NCBI RefSeq assembly: GCF_000798815.1
Contig: NZ_JTLD01000015.1
Location: forward strand, 1 to 37,862
Direction of reading: 5' to 3'
DNA: 37,862 bases
Source of the DNA: Alistipes sp. ZOR0009
GTDB lineage: Bacteria > Bacteroidota > Bacteroidia > Bacteroidales > ZOR0009
A program made the translations under genes and the position numbers. The notes beneath the pieces are model-generated. The model did no database searches. It was not told the DNA's origin and saw nothing but the letters and a program-made list of their open reading frames with translations. Positions within the stretch are counted from its first letter, which is position 1; the number at the start of each line of letters is the position of its first letter. Shown in pieces: positions 26,041 to 33,546 of the stretch.

Positions 26041-27456
26041 CTAGATATTTGAATAGTTTGCAGCACTTAAAAGAGATGAACGTAGCGCGTTTAACTTGTT
26101 GTTGACTTCTTGAAGTTCTCCATCTTCCGTAGAGTCTATTACTACACCTGCCCCTGCTTGATAGGTAAGTGTCCCGTTCTTGCTAAAAAATGAACGAATG
26201 GTGATAGCGTGATTTATTGTTCCATTTAGACCAATATAGCCAATTCCTCCTCCGTAGTAGCCTCTTTGTGTGGGTTCTAATGCTGATATTATCTCAACCG
26301 CTTTATGTTTTGGGGCACCGCTTAGGGTTCCTGCTGGGAATGTTTTGGCAAATAGCGTGAATGGTGTAATCTCTCGGGTAATGTCTCCTGTTACAGTAGA
26401 TACGAGATGAATTACATGCGAGAATGTTTGTATCTCTTTGTATGTTTCTACGGTAACATTATTGCAGCATCTGCTTAGGTCGTTACGAGCTAAATCCACA
26501 AGCATTACATGCTCGGCATTTTCTTTGGGGCTGCTAATAAGCTCTTTCGTAAGTTCTATATCTAGCAGGCTATTTCCTGTTCGTTGTACTGTTCCTGCAA
26601 TGGGGTTAATCGTCGCTTTTCCATCGCTTATCTTAAGTTGTGCTTCTGGTGATGATCCAAATATTTTAAAAGCGATGTAATCGAAGTAGAATAGGTAAGG
26701 AGAGGGGTTTACTGAGCGTAATGCTCTATAAACATTAAACTCATCGCCGATAAATTGTTGTTGATAAGGCTTTGATACAACTAGTTGAAAGACATCACCT
26801 CGTTGGCAATATTCTTTAGATTTAGTAACCATTTTCTTATAGGTGGTATCTGCAAGAGGTTCAACTTCATCTCCAATAACACCAAAAGGATAAGAATTAT
26901 AGTTGTGATTACTTAGTCGTGCAGCAACGCTTTCTGTTAACTGGTATGGTGTATCATCATTATAAAATTCTGTAATAATGAGGGTGTCGTTAAAATGGTT
27001 TATGGTGATTACAATCTTGTATAAATCGTAGCGTAGAAATGGAATTTCTCTGTTTGTAGAGGCTTTTTCTACAATAGAAGGGGAAAATTTATCAAATAGA
27101 TAAACGCAATCAAACGAGGTAAATCCGAACAGGCCGTCAATGTCGCTATCTTCATTTCCTTCTATTTGGATGGTGCCTATAAAGTCATCTACTTGCTTAG
27201 CTAACTCCGCTATACCATCTGTTTTTCTTTCAAGGTTGGGGAGGTAGGATGTAAATCCATTTTCATTGACCTCGATTCCGAGTATAGGATTGAGGCATAT
27301 GTGCGAAAATGCATTTTGTTGGGAGCTGTAATCTGTGCATTCAAGCATGATAGTTCCAGGGTAAGCATCTCGTAACTTCAGGTAAATTCCAACTGGGGTA
27401 TGAGTGTCCGCTGGAAGTTTTAATGCTTGCTTCTTTAGTGCGTATTTTGTTTTCAT
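26041..27456 (-). CDS. trpE: Anthranilate synthase component I
   Basis: Encodes 471 residues, converting chorismate and ammonia to anthranilate. The chorismate-binding core is clear: FGSSPEAQLKI, NPIAGTVQRTGNS, HVMLVDLARNDLSRC, SHVIHLVSTVTG, FPAGTLSGAPKHKAVEII and YYGGGIGYIG. The N-terminal MLECTDYSS sits where the enteric LLES Trp-feedback motif occurs, so feedback inhibition is plausible but the motif is altered. It is the first structural gene; its ATG comes only about 18 bp after the T-tract of the attenuator terminator. The ATG at 27456 is the only good start. Confidence 0.96.
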   Translation of the reverse strand: MKTKYALKKQALKLPADTHTPVGIYLKLRDAYPGTIMLECTDYSSQQNAFSHICLNPILGIEVNENGFTSYLPNLERKTDGIAELAKQVDDFIGTIQIEGNEDSDIDGLFGFTSFDCVYLFDKFSPSIVEKASTNREIPFLRYDLYKIVITINHFNDTLIITEFYNDDTPYQLTESVAARLSNHNYNSYPFGVIGDEVEPLADTTYKKMVTKSKEYCQRGDVFQLVVSKPYQQQFIGDEFNVYRALRSVNPSPYLFYFDYIAFKIFGSSPEAQLKISDGKATINPIAGTVQRTGNSLLDIELTKELISSPKENAEHVMLVDLARNDLSRCCNNVTVETYKEIQTFSHVIHLVSTVTGDITREITPFTLFAKTFPAGTLSGAPKHKAVEIISALEPTQRGYYGGGIGYIGLNGTINHAITIRSFFSKNGTLTYQAGAGVVIDSTEDGELQEVNNKLNALRSSLLSAANYSNI

Positions 27457-27473
27457 TGTTTTGTTGTGGGGTA

Positions 27474-27511
27474 AATAAAAAAGGGGCTCGCTTGTGCTAA
27501 GCGAGCCCCTT
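27474..27511 (-). terminator. trp attenuator: intrinsic terminator ahead of trpE
   Basis: On the minus strand AAGGGGCTCGCTT, loop AGCAC, AAGCGAGCCCCTT form a perfect 13-bp stem followed by TTTTATTT. Its 5' arm end and loop (27492-27502) are complementary over 11 bp to the end of the leader reading frame (27549-27559), which makes this terminator conditional rather than constitutive. Confidence 0.9.
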
Positions 27512-27572
27512 GGGTATTTTGATTTACATCTAACTTTTAGGCATAACGGCTTAACACAACAAGTATTTGTTG
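27492..27572 (-). promoter_or_regulatory. trp leader RNA: pause hairpin and antiterminator segments
   Basis: Segments 1:2 are CAACAA (27567-27572) and TTGTTG (27557-27562) around ATAC, a short hairpin directly after the Trp codons. Segments 2:3 are TTGTGTTAAGC (27549-27559) and GCTTAGCACAA (27492-27502), an 11-bp helix with one G-U pair. Forming 2:3 uses the terminator loop and part of both its arms, so it excludes the terminator. A ribosome stalled at the Trp codons covers segment 1 and frees segment 2; one reaching the stop codon covers segment 2. This is the classic attenuation geometry. Confidence 0.85.
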
Positions 27573-27613
27573 CGCCACCACCATGCTTGAGTATTCTGTA
27601 AATTGAAGTTCAT
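27551..27613 (-). CDS. trpL: trp operon leader peptide with three consecutive Trp codons
   Basis: A 20-codon frame (ATG at 27613-27611, TAA at 27553-27551) begins MNFNLQNTQA and continues WWWRNKYLLC. TGG-TGG-TGG at codons 11-13 is very unlikely by chance. The peptide has no other apparent function; its role is to let the translating ribosome sense charged tRNA-Trp. The stop codon lies within antiterminator segment 2, and the Trp codons lie just before the pause hairpin. It is about 95 bp upstream of trpE, close behind a predicted promoter. Confidence 0.92.
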   Translation of the reverse strand: MNFNLQNTQAWWWRNKYLLC

Positions 27614-27634
27614 TTTTTCGTTTTTATATCGTTG

Positions 27635-27665
27635 CAAGTATATGCATGATTTATTAAAACTGCAA
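27635..27665 (-). promoter_or_regulatory. Predicted trp operon promoter
   Basis: On the minus strand TTG (27663-27665), a 20-bp spacer, then TATACTTG (27635-27642), one base off the Bacteroidota -7 consensus TAnnTTTG. Transcription would start near 27629, about 15 bases before the leader ATG, leaving a short 5' end as expected for an attenuator leader. Confidence 0.65.
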
Positions 27666-27675
27666 CTATTTTTTC

Positions 27676-27708
27676 AAATAAAAATTCTAGTGGTAGAAAA
27701 TTTTATTT
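27676..27708 (-). terminator. A/T-rich hairpin after the TPR gene, possible terminator
   Basis: TCTA-CCAC-TAGA with an A/T-only extended stem lies 22 bp after the TPR gene stop and just upstream of the trp promoter. It would separate the two transcripts, but its low G+C content makes its strength uncertain. Confidence 0.35.
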
Positions 27709-27729
27709 TAAATACTTGATAGTTAATCG

Positions 27730-28038
27730 TTACAGGCCTTCTATGAGATCTAGGTCGGTGTATGGATTTTCGTAGTAAAAGTTGTTTGTGATCTGCAGTA
27801 TACTATTTATTAGGCCAATTTCACTGTCGGGTCTAGGATCTGTAGGGGTTAGACTTCTGGCTTTATTCAATGCGTTTATGGCATCGCCATACTTGCTCAT
27901 TTTTTTGTAGATTCTACCTTGGTAGAGGTATAGTTCAAATGATTCAACCCCCGATTCTTGGGTCAACGTTATTTCGTCGAGAGCCGCTTGATACTGCTGC
28001 TGGTCGAAAAGGGTGATTACTTTATTTATGTGATCCAT
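27730..28038 (-). CDS. Small TPR protein
   Basis: The open frame extends to 28239, but that part overlaps the upstream methyltransferase gene in another frame; the ATG at 28038 (MDHINKVITLFDQQQYQ) is the natural start, giving 102 residues. It holds about two TPR-like helix pairs: LFDQQQYQAALDEITLTQESG, then ELYLYQGRIYKKMSKYGDAINALNKARSLTPTDP with the typical G-Y/A-P pattern. The C-terminus (LINSILQITNNFYYENPYTD) resembles the end of many short Bacteroidota TPR proteins. It lies 31 bp after the methyltransferase gene and is probably co-transcribed with it. A scaffold role is likely; the partner is unknown. Confidence 0.75.
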   Translation of the reverse strand: MDHINKVITLFDQQQYQAALDEITLTQESGVESFELYLYQGRIYKKMSKYGDAINALNKARSLTPTDPRPDSEIGLINSILQITNNFYYENPYTDLDLIEGL

Positions 28039-28069
28039 TTTCTCAAAATTCCGAATATGAGGCGCATAG

Positions 28070-29071
28070 TTAAGCATTTTTTTGCCAAATCGATAGCAAA
28101 AAGTAATGTTTTTCATCGTAGAGATAGAGCGACGGTGTAAATCCAGTACAAAGTTCCAGAAAGTAGATTTCTTCTTCCTCGTATTTTTTATAAGTATCAA
28201 TAAGAATCGTTTCCCATGCTTTGAATGGAATATTCTCATTAATTAATGAAAACCTTACGGTTTGATCCATAGTGCTTACCAGGTAGTTTTTGTATTCGCC
28301 AGTTTCGGGATCGTAACAGGATTGATGAATAAAATTGTTGGGATCAATATTTCCTGAAAGAGTATTGCTTATTTGTTCTAAAAAATTCAAATAGATTGCT
28401 TTTGCAACGTCATGCTTGTCATTCATTGCATTTTGAATGATCCTTGGGTCTTTTTTCAAGTCAAAGCCAATTAGTACCAAATCTCCAATATTAAGCGTGC
28501 TGCTTAGATCCTGAAGGATTTCAATTGCCTCATTGAATCGATAATTTTCTATTTTTTTGCTTAAAAAGATGACAACTTTACGTGTTTTGTCCGCTTTTAA
28601 ATCGTGAAGTATTTCGCTGTAATCACCTGCTAACGGAAATATGTTCATGGTAGGATAGCTATTCCAAATATCAACCGCAATATATTCAAGATCGTGGTTG
28701 GAGTCTGCTATTGGGATATAGTCAAAGGTGGCGCTGTTTTTCCAAAAATAGTCAAGCAAAAGGCGTGTTTTATCATTCTCAGAGATTCCAATATCGATCA
28801 ACTTAAATCTTCCTTTTTTGCTGAACGTCTCTAAAATGCGTTTGCTCTCATTCTCAATTATTTCTATCTCGCACTTGTTTATATAGTATTCTTCCCTTTT
28901 GTGTAATTCTTGAAACGGAGAGTCAGCAGGTAAGCTGTATAGATATTTGAAGGGTAAATATTTGGGAATAGATTTTAGTCCTTCAAGTATGTCTTTAACG
29001 AATTCGCTTATGGTGTCATCTAGCATTAGTGGAACTAGAGCATTACTTTCCTGACCTTCAATCTCTGCCAT
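28070..29071 (-). CDS. EgtD-like SAM-dependent methyltransferase (Methyltransf_33 family)
   Basis: Encodes 333 residues, the usual size of EgtD, the histidine N-alpha-trimethylating enzyme of ergothioneine synthesis. The family pattern runs throughout: PFKYLYSLPADSPFQELHKREEYY, LIDIGISENDKTRLLL (SAM motif I), PLAGDYSEIL, GDLVLIGFDLKKDPRII, QNAMNDKHDVAKAIYLNFLEQI and the C-terminal TYKKYEEEEIYFLELCTGF. The Gly-rich SAM loop is DIGISEND instead of the usual D-x-G-x-G, so cofactor binding may be altered. No egtB partner is present; the neighbour is a TPR protein. Substrate is therefore open: histidine, another amino acid or a protein. Confidence 0.8.
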   Translation of the reverse strand: MAEIEGQESNALVPLMLDDTISEFVKDILEGLKSIPKYLPFKYLYSLPADSPFQELHKREEYYINKCEIEIIENESKRILETFSKKGRFKLIDIGISENDKTRLLLDYFWKNSATFDYIPIADSNHDLEYIAVDIWNSYPTMNIFPLAGDYSEILHDLKADKTRKVVIFLSKKIENYRFNEAIEILQDLSSTLNIGDLVLIGFDLKKDPRIIQNAMNDKHDVAKAIYLNFLEQISNTLSGNIDPNNFIHQSCYDPETGEYKNYLVSTMDQTVRFSLINENIPFKAWETILIDTYKKYEEEEIYFLELCTGFTPSLYLYDEKHYFLLSIWQKNA

Positions 29072-29189
29072 CTGTTCACCGTATTACTGGTTAATACCTT
29101 CTCCTAGGTCAATAGTTAGAACAGCCTGTATTGAAGTTATGTTATGCCAATGGAGGTGTTTCTTTAATGCAAAAGGGATTATTAACAAT

Positions 29190-29221
29190 AAACCCCTAAT
29201 AATATCACATTTTAGGGGTTT
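29190..29221 (-). terminator. Terminator after the flavodoxin gene
   Basis: AAACCCCTAA and TTAGGGGTTT pair over ten bases around a 12-base loop, with a T-rich tail on the minus strand. It closes the E2-E1-flavodoxin operon. Confidence 0.65.
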
Positions 29222-29249
29222 AACATCGCTGTATTAACTCTGGTTTACT

Positions 29250-29759
29250 CTATCTGAAAGCCTTTTTTAGGGAATCAACCCAACTTGAGATACGCTTGTC
29301 GTTTAGCTTATTCTGATTTTCGAAATCTAGGATTAAACCAGTAAACACGCCATCCTTTGCGGCTAAAGAGGACTCATAGGCGTATCCTTCAGTGGATGTT
29401 TTTCCTACAATATTTGCGCCTTGTGATTCAATAATTTCAGCCATAACGCCCACAGCATCACCAAAATTTTCGGGGTAGTCAACTTGGTTTCCGTTTCCAA
29501 AAATAGCTATGTTCTTCTTGCTTAAATCCATCTCTTCAATGGCGGGTACAAACTCATCCCAATAGCTGGGTAGCTCACCATCAAACCATGTTGGAACACC
29601 TAGTATTAAGTTGTCATACTTTAAAAAAAGGTCGGAAGTAATGGTGTCGGCATCAACTTTCTCGATACCTTCTCCAAAGTATTCGGCGATTTTTTCGGCC
29701 GCTTTACTCGTTTTGTGCGCCCTGAAGCTATATATGATTGCGTTTTTTTTCATCTTCAA
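29250..29759 (-). CDS. Long-chain flavodoxin-like protein
   Basis: Encodes 169 residues, an FMN-binding electron carrier. The fold is evident: strand 1 NAIIYSFRAHKTSKAAEKIAEYF, then YDNLILGVPTWFDGELPSYWDEFV (the W of the FMN-stacking loop) and NIAIFGNGNQVDYPENFGDAVG (the second FMN loop with the long-chain GxGDQxxYxENFxDA-like pattern). The phosphate loop is SFRAHKTS in place of the usual S/T-x-T-G-N-T, an unusual substitution in the part that holds the FMN phosphate. It lies 15 bp downstream of the 2-oxoacid dehydrogenase E1 gene and probably belongs to its operon, which suggests a redox role linked to that pathway; not demonstrated. Confidence 0.85.
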   Translation of the reverse strand: MKMKKNAIIYSFRAHKTSKAAEKIAEYFGEGIEKVDADTITSDLFLKYDNLILGVPTWFDGELPSYWDEFVPAIEEMDLSKKNIAIFGNGNQVDYPENFGDAVGVMAEIIESQGANIVGKTSTEGYAYESSLAAKDGVFTGLILDFENQNKLNDKRISSWVDSLKKAFR

Positions 29760-29774
29760 TCGATATTTTAATAG

Positions 29775-31823
29775 TTAGTAATCAAGTATCTCTTTTGCAG
29801 CATCGTAAATACGTTTCATGTCTGGAAGTATTGCTGCTTCAAGGATTCTGTTAAAGCCCACAGGTGTGTAGGTTGAACCAACTCGGCGTACTGGAGCATC
29901 TAGATGTTGGAAGCCTTCATTGGCAATCATTGCTGCTATCTCGCCTCCAAATCCTCCAAAAACTTTGTCTTCGTGCACAACAAGCACCTTGTTGGTTTTT
30001 TTAACAGACTCGAGTATGGTTTCCTTGTCCAGAGGTACGAGCGAACGAATATCTACAACTTCAACGGTTTTGCCTGTTTCTTTTTCAATTTGTTCTGCAG
30101 CTTCGAGGCTGAGGTGCGTTGTATTTCCGTAAGTTACAATGGTAATATCATTGCCCTCTTTACGAATACGTGCTTTTCCAAACGGAACTTCAAAATCATC
30201 AGGGACAACTGTTGCTGCTTTTGGAGAGTTGTATAGCGCCTTAGGTTCAAGGAACAGGGTCAACCCTTTAGATCTCATCGAAGAGCGAAGTAAACCTGCT
30301 GCATCGTCGGCAAATGAGGGATAAACTATACGTACGCCAGGGATGGAAGCCAATGCGCCTTCTATATTTTGCGAGTGGTATAATCCGCCACCGATATAAC
30401 CGCCTGATGCTAAACGAATGGTGATGTTCGGGCTAAATTTCCCGTTGCTGCGCCAGTAGTCGTGCGAGGTATCTACGTACTGTTCCATTGCTGGCCAGAA
30501 GTAGTCAGCAAATTCGGCACCTTCAACAACGATTCTGATTTTTTCGTTGAAGCGGCTCATCCCATTAGCGGTTCCAAGGATAAAGTCTTCGGCAATAGGA
30601 CCATTAAATACGCGACCTTTACCAAATTCTTGCTGCATTCCTTTGGTTACATTAAAAATGCCCCCTTTATCCTTATTGGCAACGTCTTGACCCCAAATAA
30701 AGGTATCTGGGTTATGCCTAAATTCCGCTTTTAGTGTTTCGTTTATTCCTTCTATAAGCTTTTTGCTTTGGCCTGATTCGTTGTGCGTTCCATCTATCCA
30801 TTTGGTAGGCTTGTAAGGCTCTGGAGCGACAAAATCGTAGATGGATTTAGGATCAGGATCGGGCGCTGCCATTGACTTTTTATGTGCTGCTTTTACCTCT
30901 TCCTTTACCTTTTCATCAATTTTTTGAAGTTCCTGCTCTGTAAGCCTATTATAGCGAACCAGTAGCCTACGATACTTCGCAAAAGGATCATATTCCTTTA
31001 CGTAGCTGCGCTCGTTTTCGTCTCGGTATAGCTCGTGGCGGTCTGAATTGGAGTGCGAGTGCATTCGAACGCAGTTAGCCTGTACAATAACAGGCATTTG
31101 GTTGGCAATAGCCCATTCTTTTGCTTCCACCATGGTGTTCATCGAATCGAAAACATCCTTGCCGTTGCAGTGCATTATGCGGATGTTTTTGAATCCAACA
31201 AAGTTATTGGCAACCTTTCTGTTGGCTGTTTGGTCTTCTTTTGGTACGGATATCCCGTAGCCGTTATCTTGAAAAACGAAGATAACAGGTAGCTTTTCGC
31301 GTGAAGCTCCGTTAATTGCCTCGTAAACGTATCCTTCGGATACCGATGATTCTCCTTGGGAGCTAATTGCTACGCCTTTTGACTGGTAGTATTTAAGTGC
31401 GCGTCCAACTCCTGCCGCATGAAGCGTGTGATTCCCTGTGGCTGAAGATACGTTGTGGATATTCCATTCTGGCTTAGCAAGATGGTTACTCATGTGTCTA
31501 CCACCGCTTGACGGGTCGGTTGCTTTTGATATACCGTTTAGGATAACTTCCTCGCCAGTCATACCTGCAGAGATGGCTGTAAGCATGTCTCGGTAGTATG
31601 GGAACAGAAAGTCGTGTTCTTTATCGAAAATTTGCCCAATAGCGAGCTGAATACCGTCGTGACCAGCATAAGGGGCATGGTAGCTCCACCCAATGGCTTG
31701 CTTGAGGTAATTTGGGGCTCTATCGTCAATTGCTCTACCAAGAGCCATCAGGTAGTACCACTTTTCAAGTGTCTCCTTGGGGGTTTGTGCTATCCCGTAT
31801 TTTTTATCTTTTCGCTTTTCCAT
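29775..31823 (-). CDS. 2-oxoacid dehydrogenase E1, fused alpha and beta subunits
   Basis: Encodes 682 residues that join the E1 alpha (about 1-330) and E1 beta (about 345-682) subunits in one chain, a layout common in Bacteroidota. The alpha part has the TPP-binding sequence SQGESSVSEG..FQDNGYGIS and the AGHDGIQLAIG and SSGGRHMSNH stretches; the beta part shows GQDVANKDKGGIF, VEGAEFADYFWPAMEQ, SGGYIGGGLYHSQN, EPKALYN and KVLVVHEDKVFGGFGGEIAA. It decarboxylates a 2-oxoacid and passes the acyl group to lipoate of E2, the adjacent gene 11 bp upstream. Sequence features do not separate pyruvate from branched-chain substrates; branched-chain or mixed is my estimate. No E3 gene lies in the window. 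Confidence 0.9.
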   Translation of the reverse strand: MEKRKDKKYGIAQTPKETLEKWYYLMALGRAIDDRAPNYLKQAIGWSYHAPYAGHDGIQLAIGQIFDKEHDFLFPYYRDMLTAISAGMTGEEVILNGISKATDPSSGGRHMSNHLAKPEWNIHNVSSATGNHTLHAAGVGRALKYYQSKGVAISSQGESSVSEGYVYEAINGASREKLPVIFVFQDNGYGISVPKEDQTANRKVANNFVGFKNIRIMHCNGKDVFDSMNTMVEAKEWAIANQMPVIVQANCVRMHSHSNSDRHELYRDENERSYVKEYDPFAKYRRLLVRYNRLTEQELQKIDEKVKEEVKAAHKKSMAAPDPDPKSIYDFVAPEPYKPTKWIDGTHNESGQSKKLIEGINETLKAEFRHNPDTFIWGQDVANKDKGGIFNVTKGMQQEFGKGRVFNGPIAEDFILGTANGMSRFNEKIRIVVEGAEFADYFWPAMEQYVDTSHDYWRSNGKFSPNITIRLASGGYIGGGLYHSQNIEGALASIPGVRIVYPSFADDAAGLLRSSMRSKGLTLFLEPKALYNSPKAATVVPDDFEVPFGKARIRKEGNDITIVTYGNTTHLSLEAAEQIEKETGKTVEVVDIRSLVPLDKETILESVKKTNKVLVVHEDKVFGGFGGEIAAMIANEGFQHLDAPVRRVGSTYTPVGFNRILEAAILPDMKRIYDAAKEILDY

Positions 31824-31834
31824 TACTTTTCAAA

Positions 31835-33148
31835 TTATATGTCTCTATTAATGTCGAATTGCTCCAGGTAATCGGCAATTCTGCGAAGGAAGTTACCTCC
31901 AAGCATGCCATCAACCACTCTATGATCGTAGCTTAGCGATAGGAACATCTTTTGGCGGGCAACAATCATGTCTCCGTGAGGTGTTTCTAGCACTGTTGGC
32001 TTTTTCTCAATGGTTCCTGTTGCAAGAATGGCAACTTGAGGCTGGTTGATAATGGGGGTTCCCATAACGTTGTTGAAAGAGCCAAAGTTCGAAATAGTGA
32101 ACGTTCCTCCTTGGATATCATCAGGCGAAAGCTTTCCGTCGCGCGCATTGCTGGCTAAGCGGTTAAGCTCTGCTGCTTGTCCTGCAACGTTAAGTAAATC
32201 GGCGTTGCGAACCACCGGAACGATAAGGTTTCCGCTTGGAAGCGCAACGGCAATCCCTAGGTTGATATTTTTACGGTAGATGATTTTATCGCCATCTACA
32301 GATGCGTTTACGGCAGGGAAATCTCTAAGCGCCTTAGCTACGGCCTCCATGAATATTGGCATGTAGGTTAGCTTTACTCCGTAGCGTTTCTCAAAGCCCG
32401 ACTTGTTTTTGTTTCTCCAATCCACCACATTCTGCATATCAACCTCCACCATTGCTGTTACGTGGGCTGCGGTATGCTTGCTGTGTACCATATGCTCTGC
32501 TATTAGCTTGCGCATGCGGTCCATTTCTACTACGGTATCTTCTGCTCCAACAGATACGTTTACTTTTACTTTTGGAGCATCAGGAGCAGGTGCCGCCGCT
32601 TGTGCTTGTGGTTGTACCTGAGCCTGCGTGGCAGTTTTTGGAGCAGGAGCAGAGCCTCGATTTTCGAGGTAGCCTAGGATATCCTCCTTGCGAACTCTTC
32701 CTTCGGCACCAGAACCGTGTAGCTGCTCTAGCTCTGCAACGCTAATTCCTTCCTGTTTGGCTATGCTTTTTACCAGCGGAGAGTAGAAGCGGGTTGCTTG
32801 AGACGCGTCGGAAGATTCCTCCTTACCGCCAGCTGAGGCTGTAGCAGCAGCAGTGGTGCTGGCTGGTACCTCTTCGGATGTGCTTGGCACCTCCGATTCG
32901 TCGCTACCATCTGTGTTGATGAGCGCGATAACCGTACCTACTGCAACCAAGTCGTTCTCCTTAAAGAACACTTTTACAACTTTTCCGTCAACAGGCGAAG
33001 GGATTTCAGAGTCTACCTTATCGGTGGCAATCTCGAGTAGAGATTGTTCCTCTTCTATAACATCCCCCTCTTTTATAAACCATTTGGTTATGGTTGCCTG
33101 CTCAACACTTTCGCCCAACTTGGGCATTTTAAGTTCGAAATGTGGCAT
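31835..33148 (-). CDS. 2-oxoacid dehydrogenase E2 (lipoyl acyltransferase)
   Basis: Encodes 437 residues. A lipoyl domain lies at about 1-77 with the lipoylated lysine K44 in EIATDKVDSEIP, then an Ala-rich linker, a peripheral subunit-binding domain (about 125-170, YSPLVKSIAKQEGISVAELEQLHGSG.GRVRKEDIL), a second flexible linker rich in Ala, Pro and Gln, and the catalytic acyltransferase domain ending in SLSYDHRVVDGMLGG with H409 and D413. It transfers the acyl group from E1 to CoA. It is the first gene of the E2-E1-flavodoxin run and is divergent from the ThiS-like gene at 33334. Confidence 0.93.
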   Translation of the reverse strand: MPHFELKMPKLGESVEQATITKWFIKEGDVIEEEQSLLEIATDKVDSEIPSPVDGKVVKVFFKENDLVAVGTVIALINTDGSDESEVPSTSEEVPASTTAAATASAGGKEESSDASQATRFYSPLVKSIAKQEGISVAELEQLHGSGAEGRVRKEDILGYLENRGSAPAPKTATQAQVQPQAQAAAPAPDAPKVKVNVSVGAEDTVVEMDRMRKLIAEHMVHSKHTAAHVTAMVEVDMQNVVDWRNKNKSGFEKRYGVKLTYMPIFMEAVAKALRDFPAVNASVDGDKIIYRKNINLGIAVALPSGNLIVPVVRNADLLNVAGQAAELNRLASNARDGKLSPDDIQGGTFTISNFGSFNNVMGTPIINQPQVAILATGTIEKKPTVLETPHGDMIVARQKMFLSLSYDHRVVDGMLGGNFLRRIADYLEQFDINRDI

Positions 33149-33306
33149 TTTATTTTGTTTATCTGAATTTTAATGCCTCTTTAACAAGACAAAATTTAAA
33201 ATGTTTGATGCTCTTAGGCGATTGTAACATTTTAATGGTACGAGTGGTTGCAAGAATTATGGTTAACTTCTTTTTATTCTGCTTACATCTTCATCACTAA
33301 AAAGCT

Positions 33307-33314
33307 ACCTTTGT
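33307..33314 (+). promoter_or_regulatory. Putative -7 box for the ThiS-like gene
   Basis: TACCTTTG matches TAnnTTTG exactly, about 20 bp before the ATG at 33334. A TTG -33 element at normal spacing was not seen. Confidence 0.35.
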
Positions 33315-33333
33315 TCTAACAAAATTTTTTGCC

Positions 33334-33546
33334 ATGCAGCTAATAGTAAACGGAAAAGAGGTCGAAATAGACCGCGAAATTGTAAAAATAGGCGACTTGC
33401 TAGGGCTTCTTTCAATAAAACGCATTCCTGGAATGTCTATAAAGGTTAACGGGGAGCCCATTCGCCAAACCATGTGGATTAAGTACCCCGTTTTTGATGG
33501 GGATGTTCTTGATATATACTCATCAGAAGAAATAATTATTAAGTAA
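33334..33546 (+). CDS. ThiS-like beta-grasp protein lacking the C-terminal Gly-Gly
   Basis: Encodes 70 residues. The order MQLIVNGKEVEID, VKIGDLLGLLSI, SIKVNGEPIRQTMW, VFDGDVLDIY matches the ThiS beta-grasp fold, including the conserved xVNGE and DGD segments. ThiS and MoaD proteins end in Gly-Gly, which is adenylated and thiocarboxylated; here the chain ends ..SSEEIIIK, so it cannot carry sulfur in that way. Its stop codon overlaps the next start (TAATG), a sign of translational coupling with the dehydrogenase at 33546. It may act as a small partner or regulatory domain of that enzyme; this is inference. Confidence 0.7.
   Translation: MQLIVNGKEVEIDREIVKIGDLLGLLSIKRIPGMSIKVNGEPIRQTMWIKYPVFDGDVLDIYSSEEIIIK

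Noticed and set aside
28039-28239. N-terminal extension of the TPR frame
   Set aside because: It overlaps the end of the EgtD-like gene in another frame, and its sequence is basic and unrelated to TPR; the Met at 28038 begins the conserved part.
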